Origin: Deltaproteobacteria bacterium
Lineage (GTDB): Bacteria > Desulfobacterota_B > Binatia > UBA9968
Assembly: GCA_005879255.1 (NCBI GenBank)
Contig: VBKY01000140.1
Span: forward strand, 1,002-65,001
DNA: 64,000 bases
Direction: 5' to 3'
The position numbers were made by a program, and so were the translations under genes. How positions within the stretch are numbered: the first letter of the stretch is position 1; each line of letters starts with the position of its first letter. Below the pieces are notes generated by a model. That model saw only the letters and a list, made by a program, of their open reading frames with translations. It had not been told where the DNA came from and ran no database searches. This document shows positions 27,455 to 36,798 of this stretch, in pieces.

Positions 27455-28444
27455 ATGTCAGCTAAAACATTTTGGATCATTCTGGCCATGGTGCTATCAG
27501 CCTCCCCGGTCCACGCTGAGCCAATCAGAATTGCTTATTCCGGTGTATCTGCAGCCGGGACGCCTCTCTGGCTCGCCAAAGAGGAAGGGGTTTTTACCAA
27601 GCATGGCTTAGAGGCGGATCTCGTTACGGTGCGTAGCGCGCCTATACAGGTTTCGGCTCTGGTCTCTAACGAGGTGCAGTTTGTCCGGGGAAGTGCTTCC
27701 AGTATGCTTACGGCTGCAGCGCAAGGGGCGAAGCTCAAAATTCTCTTCTCACTTTTCGCTGAAAGAGCGTCCTACGATTTTCTGGTATCACCGTCGATTA
27801 CCCATCCGCGAGATTTGAGAGGCAAAAAAATCGGCGTTCAGGACTTTAGCGGTCTTCTCTGGAGCCTTACCATGCTGTCACTCAGGGAAATGGGATTGGA
27901 CCCTCAAAGGGATAACATTAATATTCAGGCCATAGGCGACAGCACCGTGATTGCCCAATCTCTGGCAACCGGCATCATTGATGGGGCCGCGTTGGATAAA
28001 TTGCAGTCTGTGAAGCTTCAGGGGCTGGGAATTAAAGTGCTATTCGATTTAAGCCGGATCCCTTTTCCTTCCAGCCCTTTCATGAGCGCGGAGTCTTTTA
28101 TCCAAAAGAACCCGCAGGGCGTAGAGAACTTTATCAAAGCGCTTATCGAGGCTAGCGCAATCATGCGCTCGCAGAAAGAACGGGGCCTCGCCGTTCTGCA
28201 GAAACATATCAAGGTGGACAGGCAGCTCGCCGAGATCGGCTACAAAAATCTTCTGGAGGATCCGACGTCTTATACATTTGTGACTGCAAAGGGCCTGAGA
28301 ACTGTCCAGGAGATCATCGCTCTGCGTGATCCTAAAATAGCGAAATTCAATGTCGAGGATCTTCTCGATCAGCGCATCCTGAGCAAGGTCGTCAAGAGCG
28401 GGTACGTCGAGGAGATCGAACGAAAATATCGGCTCCGATCGTGA
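27455..28444 (+). CDS. ABC-type substrate-binding protein, NMT1/THI5-like
   Basis: ATG 27455 after GGGGAGGATCATCTTT. The 329-residue protein has a signal peptide (cleavage near VHA-EP), then PIRIAYSGVSAAGTPLWLAK, the classic NMT1-like start with GVFTKHGLEADLV. DLRGKKIGVQDFSG, QSLATGIIDGAALD and a long C-terminal helix region follow. Such proteins bind nitrate/sulfonate/taurine-like or pyrimidine ligands; the ligand here is unknown. No permease or ATPase gene is beside it. Confidence 0.85.
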   Translation: MSAKTFWIILAMVLSASPVHAEPIRIAYSGVSAAGTPLWLAKEEGVFTKHGLEADLVTVRSAPIQVSALVSNEVQFVRGSASSMLTAAAQGAKLKILFSLFAERASYDFLVSPSITHPRDLRGKKIGVQDFSGLLWSLTMLSLREMGLDPQRDNINIQAIGDSTVIAQSLATGIIDGAALDKLQSVKLQGLGIKVLFDLSRIPFPSSPFMSAESFIQKNPQGVENFIKALIEASAIMRSQKERGLAVLQKHIKVDRQLAEIGYKNLLEDPTSYTFVTAKGLRTVQEIIALRDPKIAKFNVEDLLDQRILSKVVKSGYVEEIERKYRLRS

Positions 28445-28552
28445 TACCACGTCCTCCGGCGCCGTCGCTTTAAGCCTAACCGCCAATTCCTGAGACAGCT
28501 GATCGCGTTTGCCGGCGCATTCGCACGTGAATGGTCATCATAAAACGCAAAT

Positions 28553-29877
28553 CACTAGTGTCCCAATGTTAGTTGAATAGAATCAATTGTTTATCGTTAT
28601 CGAGCATGTGTTGCGACTCGTCGAAGTGAGAAAGTACCTGTAAGATCGGAGTTTTCTCCAAGATCGTCACGCTCAAAATTTGTAGAACGGAGTACAAGCT
28701 GTGATCGAGGTTCAAGCGCTTTTTGACGATCGCCACCAAGACATAGATAGAGATAGCGATCCAGATCTGAGTCTTCACGGCATTGTCGCTGGTGCCATAA
28801 AAGGCCTTGATACGAAGATGTTGCTTGGTCCACTTGAAGAACAGTTCCACCTGTCAACGACAGCGGTAGAGCTGGGCGATAGTCAAAGGCGGTAGAGTGA
28901 AGTTGTTGGTCAGAAAGACCAAAGCTTTGTTGGTTTGCTGATCGAAGTAACGGACGCGGCGCAGTTTTTCCGGATAATCCTTTTGGGCATAGAAGCCGCA
29001 AAGCGAAACGGTTTGATCGCAGCGAAGACCTGTGGCTTTGTCGACTGGGTGGGAGTAAAGGCGTTGGAAGCGGAAGTTTTTTTTGGCTCGTGTGACGAAG
29101 AAAGCCGAATCTTGGTGGATGCGGAAGAGCCGAGAGAAATCCACGTAGCCACGATCCATCACGTAGATGGAGCCCGGCTCCCAAAACAACTCGTCCATGA
29201 TGTTGACGTCGTGGACAGCCCCCGTAGTGACAATCACAGCAGTGGGGATGCTGGCACGTAAGTCCAGAAGGGTATGAAGCTTCACTGCGCCCTTGCGTTT
29301 TCGAAACTTCGCCCATGGGAATAGCGATAGGCACAGATCGATGACGGTAGAATCCAAAGCATAAGCGGTTTGATCGAGTTGGACTGCGAGAGGATCGTTT
29401 TGGTGAAGTTCCCTGGCGTTTTGGATTAGCACTTGGGCAAAGTCCTGGTAGATTCTCCAGTCGCGTACCTCGTTGGCGTGAGCCAGAGTGTTGCGAGAAA
29501 CCTTGCCGCGAATGCCCATGTGGTAGAGTTTTTCGCCTGCGGCTCTCAGACAGGTCTCGATGTCGCGCAGACTTTCGCGATAGGTGAGCTGAGCAAAGGC
29601 CAAACACAGAAACTGATCCCAGCATGAAAAGCTCTTCATTTTGTAATTGCCCTGGTAGCGATCGACACAGAGGCGAAACTCGTATGAAGGTAGACAATCC
29701 ATCAGCTGAGAGAACACCGTCTTTCCTGAATTCATCAGCCATCTCCTTACGCAAGGATGCGCAAGGATGGTGTTGGAACGGATTTGATTTCAAATCGATA
29801 AATCGCATTTTGAACAAAAAACTACGTATTTCTAACAATTTTCAGAAACTCTCAACTTCAACGTTGGGACAGTAGTG
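28553..29877 (-). mobile_element. IS4-family insertion sequence with 9-bp target duplication
   Basis: The ends are imperfect inverted repeats: CACTAGTGTCCCAATGTT at 28553 and, reading inward from 29877, CACTACTGTCCCAACGTT (16 of 18 equal). AACGCAAAT flanks both sides (28544-28552 and 29878-29886), a 9-base target duplication. Total length is 1325 bases with one transposase gene. IS4-family elements typically duplicate about 9-12 bases. The clear duplication indicates a fairly recent insertion. Confidence 0.92.
28569..29735 (-). pseudogene. IS4-family DDE transposase with an internal TGA
   Basis: The protein begins MNSGKTVFSQLMDCLPSYEF (a DUF4372-type N-terminus). It has DDE motifs: ALDSTVIDLCLSLFPWAKFR (first Asp), YVMDRGYVDF (second Asp) and the Y-x2-R-x3-E-x6-K block. 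In that block the Trp codon of YRCRWQVELFFKW is TGA (28854-28856), in frame, and the protein then continues VELFFKWTKQHLRIKAFYGT to 28569. Without the stop it would have 388 residues. The nonsense change removes the catalytic Glu, so this copy should be inactive unless suppressed. Confidence 0.88.
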
Positions 29878-30045
29878 AACGCAAATGCCTTCTTCACACC
29901 CGGCGTTCTTGCAGTAGTTTTGCTCGGCTCGGGGTTTTTCTTTGATTTCTTCGCGAGTAATTTCGGCGCTTGGCATAACAACCTTATCCGTTAAAGCTTC
30001 GTTCCTGACTTTGCTTCACTAAACTTGCGGTTAGTCTGAAACTCA

Positions 30046-30894
30046 ATGGCTGCGATCGTCTTTGCACTGCTGTCGGCGGCTCTCTACGGTAGCGCCGATT
30101 TCCTCGGTGGCCTGGCCTCGCGGCGATCTTCCGTCATGCCGGTGATGATTTTCTCTCAGCTTGCCGGTCTCGTCATGCTCCTCCTTGTCTTGCCCTTCTT
30201 GCCTGCTGCGAGCGCGACCGGCGCTGATTTTGCGTGGGGCGCTGTGGCGGGCGCGGCGCTCGGGATCGGACTGATGCTTCTCTATCAAGGGTTAGCGACC
30301 GGTAAGATGAGCGTCGTTGCGCCCGTCACTGCCGTGTTGGCGGTTGTGGTATCGGCAGTGGCGGGCATGGTGATCGGTGATCGCTTGTCGGTAAGCGCAT
30401 TCGCAGGCGTGGCGCTCGCCATGATGGCGATCACGCTCATCAGTCAAGACGGCACGCGGGAAAAGGCCAACGCAGGTTGTGGCACCGCACCCGGCCTCGC
30501 TGCCGCGCTTTCGGCCGGCGTCCTGATCGGCGTGTTTTTCGCTGCACTCAAGCAGACCAGTCCCGCCTCCGGCCTATTGCCACTAGTTTCGGCGCGGCTG
30601 GCCGCGCTGGTTGCCCTCGGTGCCGTCGCTCTCTGGCGGCGGCCGCCGTGGCGCATCGGGCGCGACCTGGTGTGGCTGATCGTTGCCGGCGGCGCGCTCG
30701 ATATCTTCGCGAACGTGCTCTACCTCCTAGCCACGCGCGAGGGCATGCTGACTATCGCCGCGACATTAACGTCGCTCTACCCCGCGAGCACGATCCTTCT
30801 CGCACGCTTGGTTCTCGGCGAACGCCAGCGGCGGATTCAAATCGTTGGGCTGGCGTGCGCAGGGCTCGGCGTTGTGCTCCTCGGCGCGGGCTAG
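30046..30894 (+). CDS. EamA/DMT-superfamily transporter
   Basis: The 282-residue protein has ten predicted membrane segments in two EamA halves (AAIVFALLSAALYGSADFLG ... and GLAAALSAGVLIGVFFAALK ...). The end of the first half shows LYQGLATGKMSVVAPVTAVL, and the second TLTSLYPASTILLARLVLGE, both typical. DMT carriers export amino acids or metabolites. The ribosome site before ATG 30046 is weak. It is convergent with the DUF72 gene. Confidence 0.88.
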   Translation: MAAIVFALLSAALYGSADFLGGLASRRSSVMPVMIFSQLAGLVMLLLVLPFLPAASATGADFAWGAVAGAALGIGLMLLYQGLATGKMSVVAPVTAVLAVVVSAVAGMVIGDRLSVSAFAGVALAMMAITLISQDGTREKANAGCGTAPGLAAALSAGVLIGVFFAALKQTSPASGLLPLVSARLAALVALGAVALWRRPPWRIGRDLVWLIVAGGALDIFANVLYLLATREGMLTIAATLTSLYPASTILLARLVLGERQRRIQIVGLACAGLGVVLLGAG

Positions 30895-30944
30895 ACTACC
30901 ATCGACACGCTGATCCGGCCATTTTTCTTCCGCTGCGGTCCATG

Positions 30945-31874
30945 CTATCGAGCAATGCCCTGCACCAGCTCGGGAAATTTCGTGACCATGCCCTCCGGCG
31001 GCATCGCTTTAAGCCTGACTGCCAATTCCTGAGACAGCATGATCGCATTTGCCGGGGCATTCGCACGCGCATGGTTATTATAAAACGCAAAGGCCTTTTT
31101 CACTCCCGGCGCGCTGGCGGCAGCTTTGATCCGCTCCGCGTGCTGTTTCACTTCTTCGCGAGTGTACAGGTAATCGTAACGCTCCCAGGACTCCGTCGGA
31201 TTCCACCACGCTTTGGCGTTGCGGCCATGGGCACGAAAGTAAAATATGTCGCCGATCGCTTCGGCTTGCAGCCGGATCGAAGTGGCAAACTTAGGCTCGT
31301 CGATCAGAACCCCACTAGCTCTGTGCTCCAATAAAAGCGCCTTGAGCTCGGAGCTTTTCTCGCTCCAGCTTTTGTGCCGAAGCTCGACCACTTTGGGATA
31401 ATCGTAGAACCATCTTAGCGTGCTCTCGACCTTTTCCATGTTCTCCGGTGAGCAGTGAAATCCCGCCGGGTATTGCAGCAACAGCACGCCGAGCTTCCCC
31501 ACTTGGGCTAATGGGAGGATCCCGGCGCGAAATTCATCAAAGTCGTTTTGATTTGCCGGCTCCCATGGCTCATCGGATTTCTTTCGAGAAATCTTCATCG
31601 CGTGGGTGAACTTCTGCCAAAGCTTCACGGAAAATGCGAAGTCGGGCGGTGTTTTGTCGGCCCATCCCTTGGCGACCGCCGGCGAGGGTGGCCGGTAGAA
31701 CGTGTTATTGATCTCGCACGTATTGAAGATTTGTGAGTAGTATTTCAGTTCGTCGAATTCTTTACTCTTCTTCTGCGGATAGAACGCGCCGTACCAGCCC
31801 TTGGGCGGCGCCCCCGGATACGAATACCCCGACGTACCGATCTTGATATCTCTGGCCGGATCGAGAAACATCAC
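30945..31874 (-). CDS. DUF72 (YecE-like) family protein
   Basis: The 309-residue protein starts with the DUF72 signature IKIGTSGYSYPGAPPKGWYG followed by FYPQ and FNTCEINNTFYRPPS. Later blocks include LLQYPAGFHCSPEN, VELRHKSW and YFRAHGRN, then YTREEVKQHAERIKAA and FAFYNNHARANAPANA. DUF72 has a TIM-barrel fold and no agreed reaction. An intact copy here and a decayed partial copy 1-2 kb away imply duplication. Confidence 0.9.
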   Translation of the reverse strand: MMFLDPARDIKIGTSGYSYPGAPPKGWYGAFYPQKKSKEFDELKYYSQIFNTCEINNTFYRPPSPAVAKGWADKTPPDFAFSVKLWQKFTHAMKISRKKSDEPWEPANQNDFDEFRAGILPLAQVGKLGVLLLQYPAGFHCSPENMEKVESTLRWFYDYPKVVELRHKSWSEKSSELKALLLEHRASGVLIDEPKFATSIRLQAEAIGDIFYFRAHGRNAKAWWNPTESWERYDYLYTREEVKQHAERIKAAASAPGVKKAFAFYNNHARANAPANAIMLSQELAVRLKAMPPEGMVTKFPELVQGIAR

Positions 31875-31884
31875 AACAATAATA

Positions 31885-31950
31885 CTGAAGCCCGTTCCAA
31901 ACGTTCCAGTCGTTCAATAGCTTCGCTACGTTCAAATCGTTACAAACTAA
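31885..31950. repeat. CGTTC 9-base-period repeat, copy 3
   Basis: After TGAAGCC the units CGTTCCAAA, CGTTCCAGT, CGTTCAATA, GCTTCGCTA, CGTTCAAAT, CGTT follow in 9-base steps, the same order as copy 2. Confidence 0.8.
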
Positions 31951-31963
31951 CAGCAATCGAGTG

Positions 31964-32602
31964 TTATCGGTCGGCTTCCTCGGCTTGGGCGAGCTGACGC
32001 GCAGTGGCGCCGGCGCGCCGGGCAATTCCGGCCAACGTCCGTCGTGATACCGCCGAGCGCGGTTTGGCGGCAGCGATGTCCGCCGTCGAAGCGGCTTTAT
32101 CGCGGTGCTTGATCAACAACCACTGGCGGTCGCGCATTCTCACCAGCACCCATGAGCCGCGCAGCTTCTTGCCGTGCAGGATGAACTTGAGATCACCCTT
32201 GGCGAGTGCGGCATCGACATCTGCCACTTCCGGCTCCCAGGTGCCGCGATCCCAGATCATCACGGTTCCGCCACCGTATTCCCCTTCCGGGATCACGCCT
32301 TCGAATTGATTGTATTCGATGGGATGATCTTCGGTCTGCATCGCGAAGCGTTTGTTTGCCGGATCCAGGGATGGGCCTTTGGGAACCGCCCAGGAAAGCA
32401 TCACGCCGTCGTGCTCCAGGCGAAAATCGTAGTGCAAGCGGCTGGCGCGGTGTTTTTGGACGACGAATTCGAGAGCTTTTTTACGCGCGCGTCCCGGCTT
32501 GCCGGCGGGCTCGGGCGTGACCTCGAACCGACGCTTGCGATTGTACTCGGCGAGCCTGCCAAATGCGCTGAGATCGGGAGTTTGCGAACGGGATTTTTTC
32601 AT
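31964..32602 (-). CDS. LigD-type 3'-phosphoesterase domain protein
   Basis: The 212-residue stand-alone protein has the DNA ligase D 3'-phosphoesterase domain: FVVQKHRASRLHYDFRLEHD near 46-65, GVMLSWAVPKGPSLDP, AMQTEDHPIEYNQFEGVIPE, YGGGTVMIWDRG and GSWVLVRM. It trims 3' ends in non-homologous end joining. The polymerase and ligase domains of full LigD are absent and no ku gene is in view. It groups with exonuclease III and Pol IV genes on the same strand. The C-terminal 40 residues are basic and low-complexity. Confidence 0.9.
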   Translation of the reverse strand: MKKSRSQTPDLSAFGRLAEYNRKRRFEVTPEPAGKPGRARKKALEFVVQKHRASRLHYDFRLEHDGVMLSWAVPKGPSLDPANKRFAMQTEDHPIEYNQFEGVIPEGEYGGGTVMIWDRGTWEPEVADVDAALAKGDLKFILHGKKLRGSWVLVRMRDRQWLLIKHRDKAASTADIAAAKPRSAVSRRTLAGIARRAGATARQLAQAEEADR

Positions 32603-33012
32603 CGGCGTTTCATTTCACTAGAACCGAACTAACTCACCGCAAAGAACCTAGCGCGGCAGAGCCGCAACCGAAGAAGACAATTGAGCACAAAGGAGGGCAC
32701 AAGGGTCACATAGTGAGATAAGATTCGGATTCGGAATTTGCCGCAAAGAACGCAAAGGGCGCAAAGTAGAGCATCAAAGAAATCGCAGTAACTCGCGCAA
32801 CGGCGCAAAGGACGCCAAGGGAGGCTTGTCATTCCGACCTAAGGAGAAATCTTTCTCAGACCGTCTAGCGCGAGAATAATAATCCGAAGCACCCGATAGA
32901 CTGCCCGAAAGTTTGCGCAGGCTGCGCAAACCTTCAGTAAAAAAGTCTCCCAACTCAGCGTCCTCAGCGCCTCTGCGGTGAACCATCCGATTGATTCCGT
33001 AGATCTTACTTT
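32603..33012. other. intergenic region of dispersed-repeat fragments
   Basis: It contains GCCGCAAAGAACGCAAAGGG then CGCAAAG (32738-32765), CGCAACGGCGCAAAGGACGC (32796-32816), TTGTCATTCCGACC with AGAAATCTTTCTCAGACCG (32827-32862) and CTCAGCGCCTCTGCGGTGAA (32965-32984). These are fragments of common interspersed intergenic repeats with relatives at 34004, 44090 and 47095. No gene is seen. Confidence 0.6.
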
Positions 33013-33789
33013 CTACTTCCCTGACTCGTCATTCAGATCAAACACCGCGACCACGGGCGCATGATCGCTGGTTCCGATCTCGCGATAGGCGGCGCACCGA
33101 GCGGCTTTCGACGCCAGGGATGCGCTCGCCAGGACGTAATCGAGTCGCCAACCGATATTGCGCTCGCGCAACTTGCGCCAGGGCGCCCACCAGGTGAAAA
33201 GATTATCGTTGTCCGGGTCTAGCGCGCGGCCGACGTCGACGAGCCCGCGCGCCAGGATGTGCTCGAATATTTCTCTTTCCTCTGGCCGCTGCCCTACCAG
33301 CGCCGGATTGCGCTCTTTCGGATGAACATCGCGTTCGGTGCGCGCGATATTGATGTCGCCGCACAGGACGATGCGCATGCCGCTGGCGTGAGCTTCGCCG
33401 ATGAACGCCTCCATCTGGCGCAGGAATTCCATCTTCGCGGGAAAATCCTTGCCGCCGTTCGGCACATAGACGGAGACGAAAATCAGATCTCCCAGCTGGG
33501 CGCTCACGATGCGGGTTTCGAAGTCGAAAGTGGGATGGCGGAAGAGCGGCTCCTCCGCGAACGCGTCGCACCGGATGTGGAGGCCCACGCCGGAATAGGC
33601 GCGCGCGCCATGCCAGTAACAGCGATATCCCTGCAGTTCGCAGAGCGCTGCCGGCACCTGCGCCACCGTCGATTTGAGCTCCTGCAGGCAAATCACGTCC
33701 GGCCGCTCGCGCTCGACCCATTCGAGAACCTGGGCCTCGCGCGCACGGATCCCGTTGACGTTCCAGGTGGCGATTTTTAACGAAGCCAT
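33013..33789 (-). CDS. xth: exodeoxyribonuclease III
   Basis: From ATG 33789 the 258-residue protein starts MASLKIATWNVNGIRAREAQ and has the EEP nuclease motifs: LQELKS (Glu metal ligand), SGVGLHIRC, SVYVPNGG, CGDINIA (Asp and Asn), WWAPWRKLRERNIGWRLDYV and GTSDHAPVVA (catalytic Asp-His). It is a class II AP endonuclease and 3'-5' exonuclease of base excision repair. The longer frame from 33924 reads through a repeat and lacks family similarity there. Confidence 0.93.
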   Translation of the reverse strand: MASLKIATWNVNGIRAREAQVLEWVERERPDVICLQELKSTVAQVPAALCELQGYRCYWHGARAYSGVGLHIRCDAFAEEPLFRHPTFDFETRIVSAQLGDLIFVSVYVPNGGKDFPAKMEFLRQMEAFIGEAHASGMRIVLCGDINIARTERDVHPKERNPALVGQRPEEREIFEHILARGLVDVGRALDPDNDNLFTWWAPWRKLRERNIGWRLDYVLASASLASKAARCAAYREIGTSDHAPVVAVFDLNDESGK

Positions 33790-33829
33790 GCTGTTTCTTT
33801 TTACTCGCAATTCAAACAAAATTATATAT

Positions 33830-33935
33830 AAAATGGGTGCCCGTTCCAGTCGTTCAAAACGTTCAACCGCTGCGCTTCGTTCAGGGTTACGGACTAAAAG
33901 TCCGTTCAAAGGCTCAAGGTTCAAAAGTTCAAGGA
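33830..33935. repeat. CGTTC 9-base-period repeat, copy 4
   Basis: CGTTCCAGT, CGTTCAAAA, CGTTCAACC, GCTGCGCTT, CGTTCAGGG after TGCC, then a looser GTTCAAAGGCTCAAGGTTCA tail. GCTGCGCTT replaces the GCTTCGCTA unit of other copies. Confidence 0.75.
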
Positions 33936-34033
33936 AAGATAAATTAGGGCGGGAACTTCCGCTAGGGAATTCATTCAGCGCAGAGGCGAACTCTGCTTAC
34001 TCTGTGTTTCTGCGGTGATGGTTCCGACGGGCT

Positions 34034-35125
34034 TCAGAACAGTTTTTCCACGCGCAGACCGATCAGACGGAATGCCTTTCCGCGCGGATTCTCGCGAGCG
34101 TCGAAGAAAGGCAGCATCAACGACAACGCTTCTTCTTTGAGTCGGCGCACCGCTTGATCGTCATCATCGATCCGGATGCCCTCCTTGATGCTGCGCGAGC
34201 GATTGCTGGTCTGAAAATCACCGAACCGAACGGTCAGCGTCACAGTGCGAAAGCCCTTGAACTCCTTTCCCCGTAGCTTCGTGGCTATTCGTTCTGCCAT
34301 AAGATCGAGACGCGCCGTGACGACGGACTGACTGCGGGTATCCTCCTCGAAGGTTTCCTGCTCACCGAGCGATTTTCGCGTCCATTCGTTGGACACTTCA
34401 GAATCATCGATGCCGCGGGCTTTCTCGAACAACCGCTCGCCCGATCTGCCAAACCACTCCACTAGAGTGGACTCTGAAACCTGGCGGAGGTCTGCAACGG
34501 TATGAAGATACCGTTCGTGCAGAAAACGTTCGCTCTTGGGGCCAATCCCCGGAATGACGCGAACGGGCAGCGGATTGAGGAAATTTTCAACCATCTCCGG
34601 CGCGACCACAGTCAAACCATCCGGCTTCTGATGCCCCGAGGCAATCTTGGCGATAAGCTTGTTGGGGCCGATACCGACGGAGCAGCCGAGTCCCTCCCGC
34701 TCGCGGATCTCGGACTTGAGCTGCGCCATCTGTTCCGTCGCAGCAGCGAAATTGTCCCGTGACGATACATCGAGGTACGCTTCGTCAATGCTGGCTTCCT
34801 CGAAAGTGTCGGCGCAGCGCTGCAAAATTTGCATGATGCGGCCGGAGACTTCTCGGTACAAAGGCATATTCGGCTGAATGAAAACTGTTGCCGGTTCGCC
34901 TCGTCTGCGCGCGGCCTCGGCAAATCGCCACGCTCGCGAGATCGGCAAAGCAGAGCGGATGCCGAACTTTCGGGCCCTATAGTTGGCGGTCGTGACAACG
35001 CCTCTGCCTTTGCCTTCTTTCGGGTCGGCGCCCACTGCGACCGGAAGATCTCGTAGGGCAGGATTGAGATGCTCCTCGACCGCGGCATAGAACGCGTCCA
35101 TATCAACGTGCACGATGATCCGCAT
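34034..35125 (-). CDS. dinB: DNA polymerase IV (Y-family)
   Basis: The 363-residue protein has the Y-family palm MRIIVHVDMDAFYAAVEEHL (catalytic Asp), GVVTTANYRARKFGIRSALP, EEASIDEAYLDVS (catalytic Asp-Glu), CSVGIGPNKLIAKIASGHQK and the helix-hairpin-helix VRVIPGIGPKS. A little-finger domain follows. It ends VEKLF, similar to a clamp-binding tail. It performs error-prone lesion bypass. It is the outermost of three repair genes on this strand. Confidence 0.94.
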   Translation of the reverse strand: MRIIVHVDMDAFYAAVEEHLNPALRDLPVAVGADPKEGKGRGVVTTANYRARKFGIRSALPISRAWRFAEAARRRGEPATVFIQPNMPLYREVSGRIMQILQRCADTFEEASIDEAYLDVSSRDNFAAATEQMAQLKSEIREREGLGCSVGIGPNKLIAKIASGHQKPDGLTVVAPEMVENFLNPLPVRVIPGIGPKSERFLHERYLHTVADLRQVSESTLVEWFGRSGERLFEKARGIDDSEVSNEWTRKSLGEQETFEEDTRSQSVVTARLDLMAERIATKLRGKEFKGFRTVTLTVRFGDFQTSNRSRSIKEGIRIDDDDQAVRRLKEEALSLMLPFFDARENPRGKAFRLIGLRVEKLF

Positions 35126-35623
35126 GAGTCATTAATGCTGAAGCCCGTTCCAATGGTTCGAATGGTTCGATCCTTCGAGCAGCCTCAGGACAGGCAAAGC
35201 TCACCACGAACGGAACCAGTCGTTCAATCGCTGCGCTTCGTTCAAGTCGTTTAAGAGTATACCCCTGTTAGTCTCGGTGGGTAGTCAGAGCCGAAAGACT
35301 TTGGGGATTACAGCGACTAGCAGAGTTATTTCGAATAAGAGCGTGAGTCAAATGCTCATCCGGATATCTGTTCCGTCCATCTGATAAACATGACCATTTT
35401 TACCTGTCCGTTAAATTTTACCTGTCCGTGAAACACCGAATCAATGCTGCTTTACGCGTATTAAGCACGTCGGTTTTTGCCGACATCGATTCGCGTACTG
35501 CGCAACTTCCGCTTTTTCCGAGGTCTTTTCGTCAGTCAAAATTTTTGGCCAATCGTGGACCTTACATATTTCATCGCTGGAACAAGATTTGCGGCCTTTC
35601 CTTTGTAAGTAAGGAGGTGGGCA
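35126..35623. other. intergenic with repeats
   Basis: 35145-35255 carries a CGTTC 9-base-period repeat (CGTTCCAAT, GGTTCGAAT, GGTTCGATC at one end; CGTTCAATC, GCTGCGCTT, CGTTCAAGT, CGTTTAAGA at the other) with an unrelated insert. 35397-35431 holds a direct repeat TTTTACCTGTCCGT(T/G)AAA twice. GTAAGGAGGTGGGCA at the end is the ribosome site of the next gene. No gene is supported. Confidence 0.6.
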
Positions 35624-35878
35624 ATGACCATCTATTTTCACAAACACATACGCGCAGCGATTTTAGGCGTGTCGTTGGTGGCGTTAACAGCCGGTGGCTG
35701 TGGAACCTTGACTGGGGCTACGTTGGGGGGAGCGGCAGGTGCCGGCATCGGCGCGGCGACGCATTCCAATGTCGGCAGAAGCGCAGCTATCGGAGCCGGC
35801 GTCGGAGGGACGGCCGGCGCGCTTTACGACATCTTCGGCTGCTGCAGCAGAAGATATAACCCCGACTACTACGACTGA
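35624..35878 (+). CDS. small glycine-zipper lipoprotein
   Basis: ATG 35624 after AAGGAGGTGGGCA. The 84-residue product has a signal sequence with a lipobox-like LTAGGC end near residue 26. A Gly/Ala zipper follows (LTGATLGGAAGAGIGAATHS, then GRSAAIGAGVGGTAGALYDI) and a tail with CC. Such proteins sit in the outer membrane or periplasm and can form oligomers. It resembles the two longer zipper lipoproteins at 55175 and 63626 in plan but not in detail. Confidence 0.7.
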   Translation: MTIYFHKHIRAAILGVSLVALTAGGCGTLTGATLGGAAGAGIGAATHSNVGRSAAIGAGVGGTAGALYDIFGCCSRRYNPDYYD

Positions 35879-36127
35879 CCTATTTCGCTTAGAATTAAAT
35901 CTCGCGGCGAGAGATGGGGCATGTATTCGATCTCTCGCCGCAACACATAGGAAAGAACGTTAGCAGGTCGAGGAGCAGCGGATTTCTCGGATCTGAGGGG
36001 TAGGTACAGAATGCAGGACGAAAGCAACGAAGACCGTTCTAGAATTTGTCGCACGGGCGTTGGGAACTGGCACCGAGCGCAGCGCAAATACTTGGAAGAA
36101 ACCTGCGCGCACCCGCGGATTGGGCAA

Positions 36128-36364
36128 TCATACGAGTTGATTAAAGTGCCTGCGTCCGATGACAAAGGCACTCTTGATCATTTGGCGAAGTATATCACAG
36201 GTTTCTTCGTCGCTTTCAGACGATTTTAGTAGTTGAAGTCCATTCCCTAAGACGCTGCCAAGCAAATTCAGCTCATAGAATGTCGCTTGATCTTCAATGG
36301 GTGTCTCCAGCATTTGTTGAAGCTCCAGGACCGACTCCTCAGTTGGCTCGTGCAGTACTTCCAT
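36128..36364 (-). CDS. small hypothetical helical protein
   Basis: ATG 36364 after GGAGGTGAAAC, a strong ribosome site. The 78-residue acidic product begins MEVLHEPTEESVLELQQMLE and continues as amphipathic helices (LLGSVLGNGLQLLKSSESDE, CDILRQMIKSAFVIG). No family is recognised. A plus-strand frame across the same bases (36011-36229) has no ribosome site and is rejected. Confidence 0.5.
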   Translation of the reverse strand: MEVLHEPTEESVLELQQMLETPIEDQATFYELNLLGSVLGNGLQLLKSSESDEETCDILRQMIKSAFVIGRRHFNQLV

Positions 36365-36798
36365 GTTTCACCTCCGTTGCCTACTACGTTCTGGTAGGAG
36401 CAAAGCTTGTGCCTGCGGCGGAATCATTTTTGATAAAGGCTTTGATTCGTCCGGATTTGTTACGATTTTGAACCGGCGGGCTAACGATGTCTCACTTATG
36501 GCACCGTTGAATGCGTCAAATGAGTTCCAGGCCTGTTAGTGCTTTCCAATGAGCTGTAGGGAATTTCCCTTGGCGCCGCTCCATTCCGTGCTCAATGGTC
36601 CTTTGATAATTTCGCTGCAGTCGATCTCGGAATCGGTGAGGTTTCTCTAGCGCGTCCACGCCAATACCCAAAAAAGTTTTAGCAGAACCGTTTTCTTCAT
36701 TGCTCGGCTCAGTGAAACCGTGCTAAGCCGCATCTTTCGGGATTGGAGAATCGCTTGACGGTTTTTTCGAGCACCAGATCGAATAACGAAATGCTCTG
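36365..36798. other. intergenic, no supported gene
   Basis: No frame with a ribosome site or family resemblance is seen in these 434 bases, and no repeat of the types found elsewhere. The content is unexplained. Confidence 0.35.

Larger units (their letters stand above)
28449..29960 (-). pseudogene. decayed second copy of the DUF72 gene end, split by an IS
   Basis: 28449-28552 (CTTTAAGCCTAACCGCCAAT, then TGAGACAGCTGATCGCGTTT) and 29878-29960 (AACGCAAATGCCTTCTTCAC to TTTCTTCGCGAGTA) match, with point changes, two adjoining blocks of the intact DUF72 gene at about 30990-31165. They are interrupted by the insertion element at 28553-29877. Only the last 60 or so codons remain and the frame is broken. 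A partial duplication followed by decay explains it. Confidence 0.75.

Noticed and set aside
28597..29838. A 413-codon minus-strand frame across the IS
   Set aside because: It is a shadow frame of the DDE transposase and carries no transposase motif.
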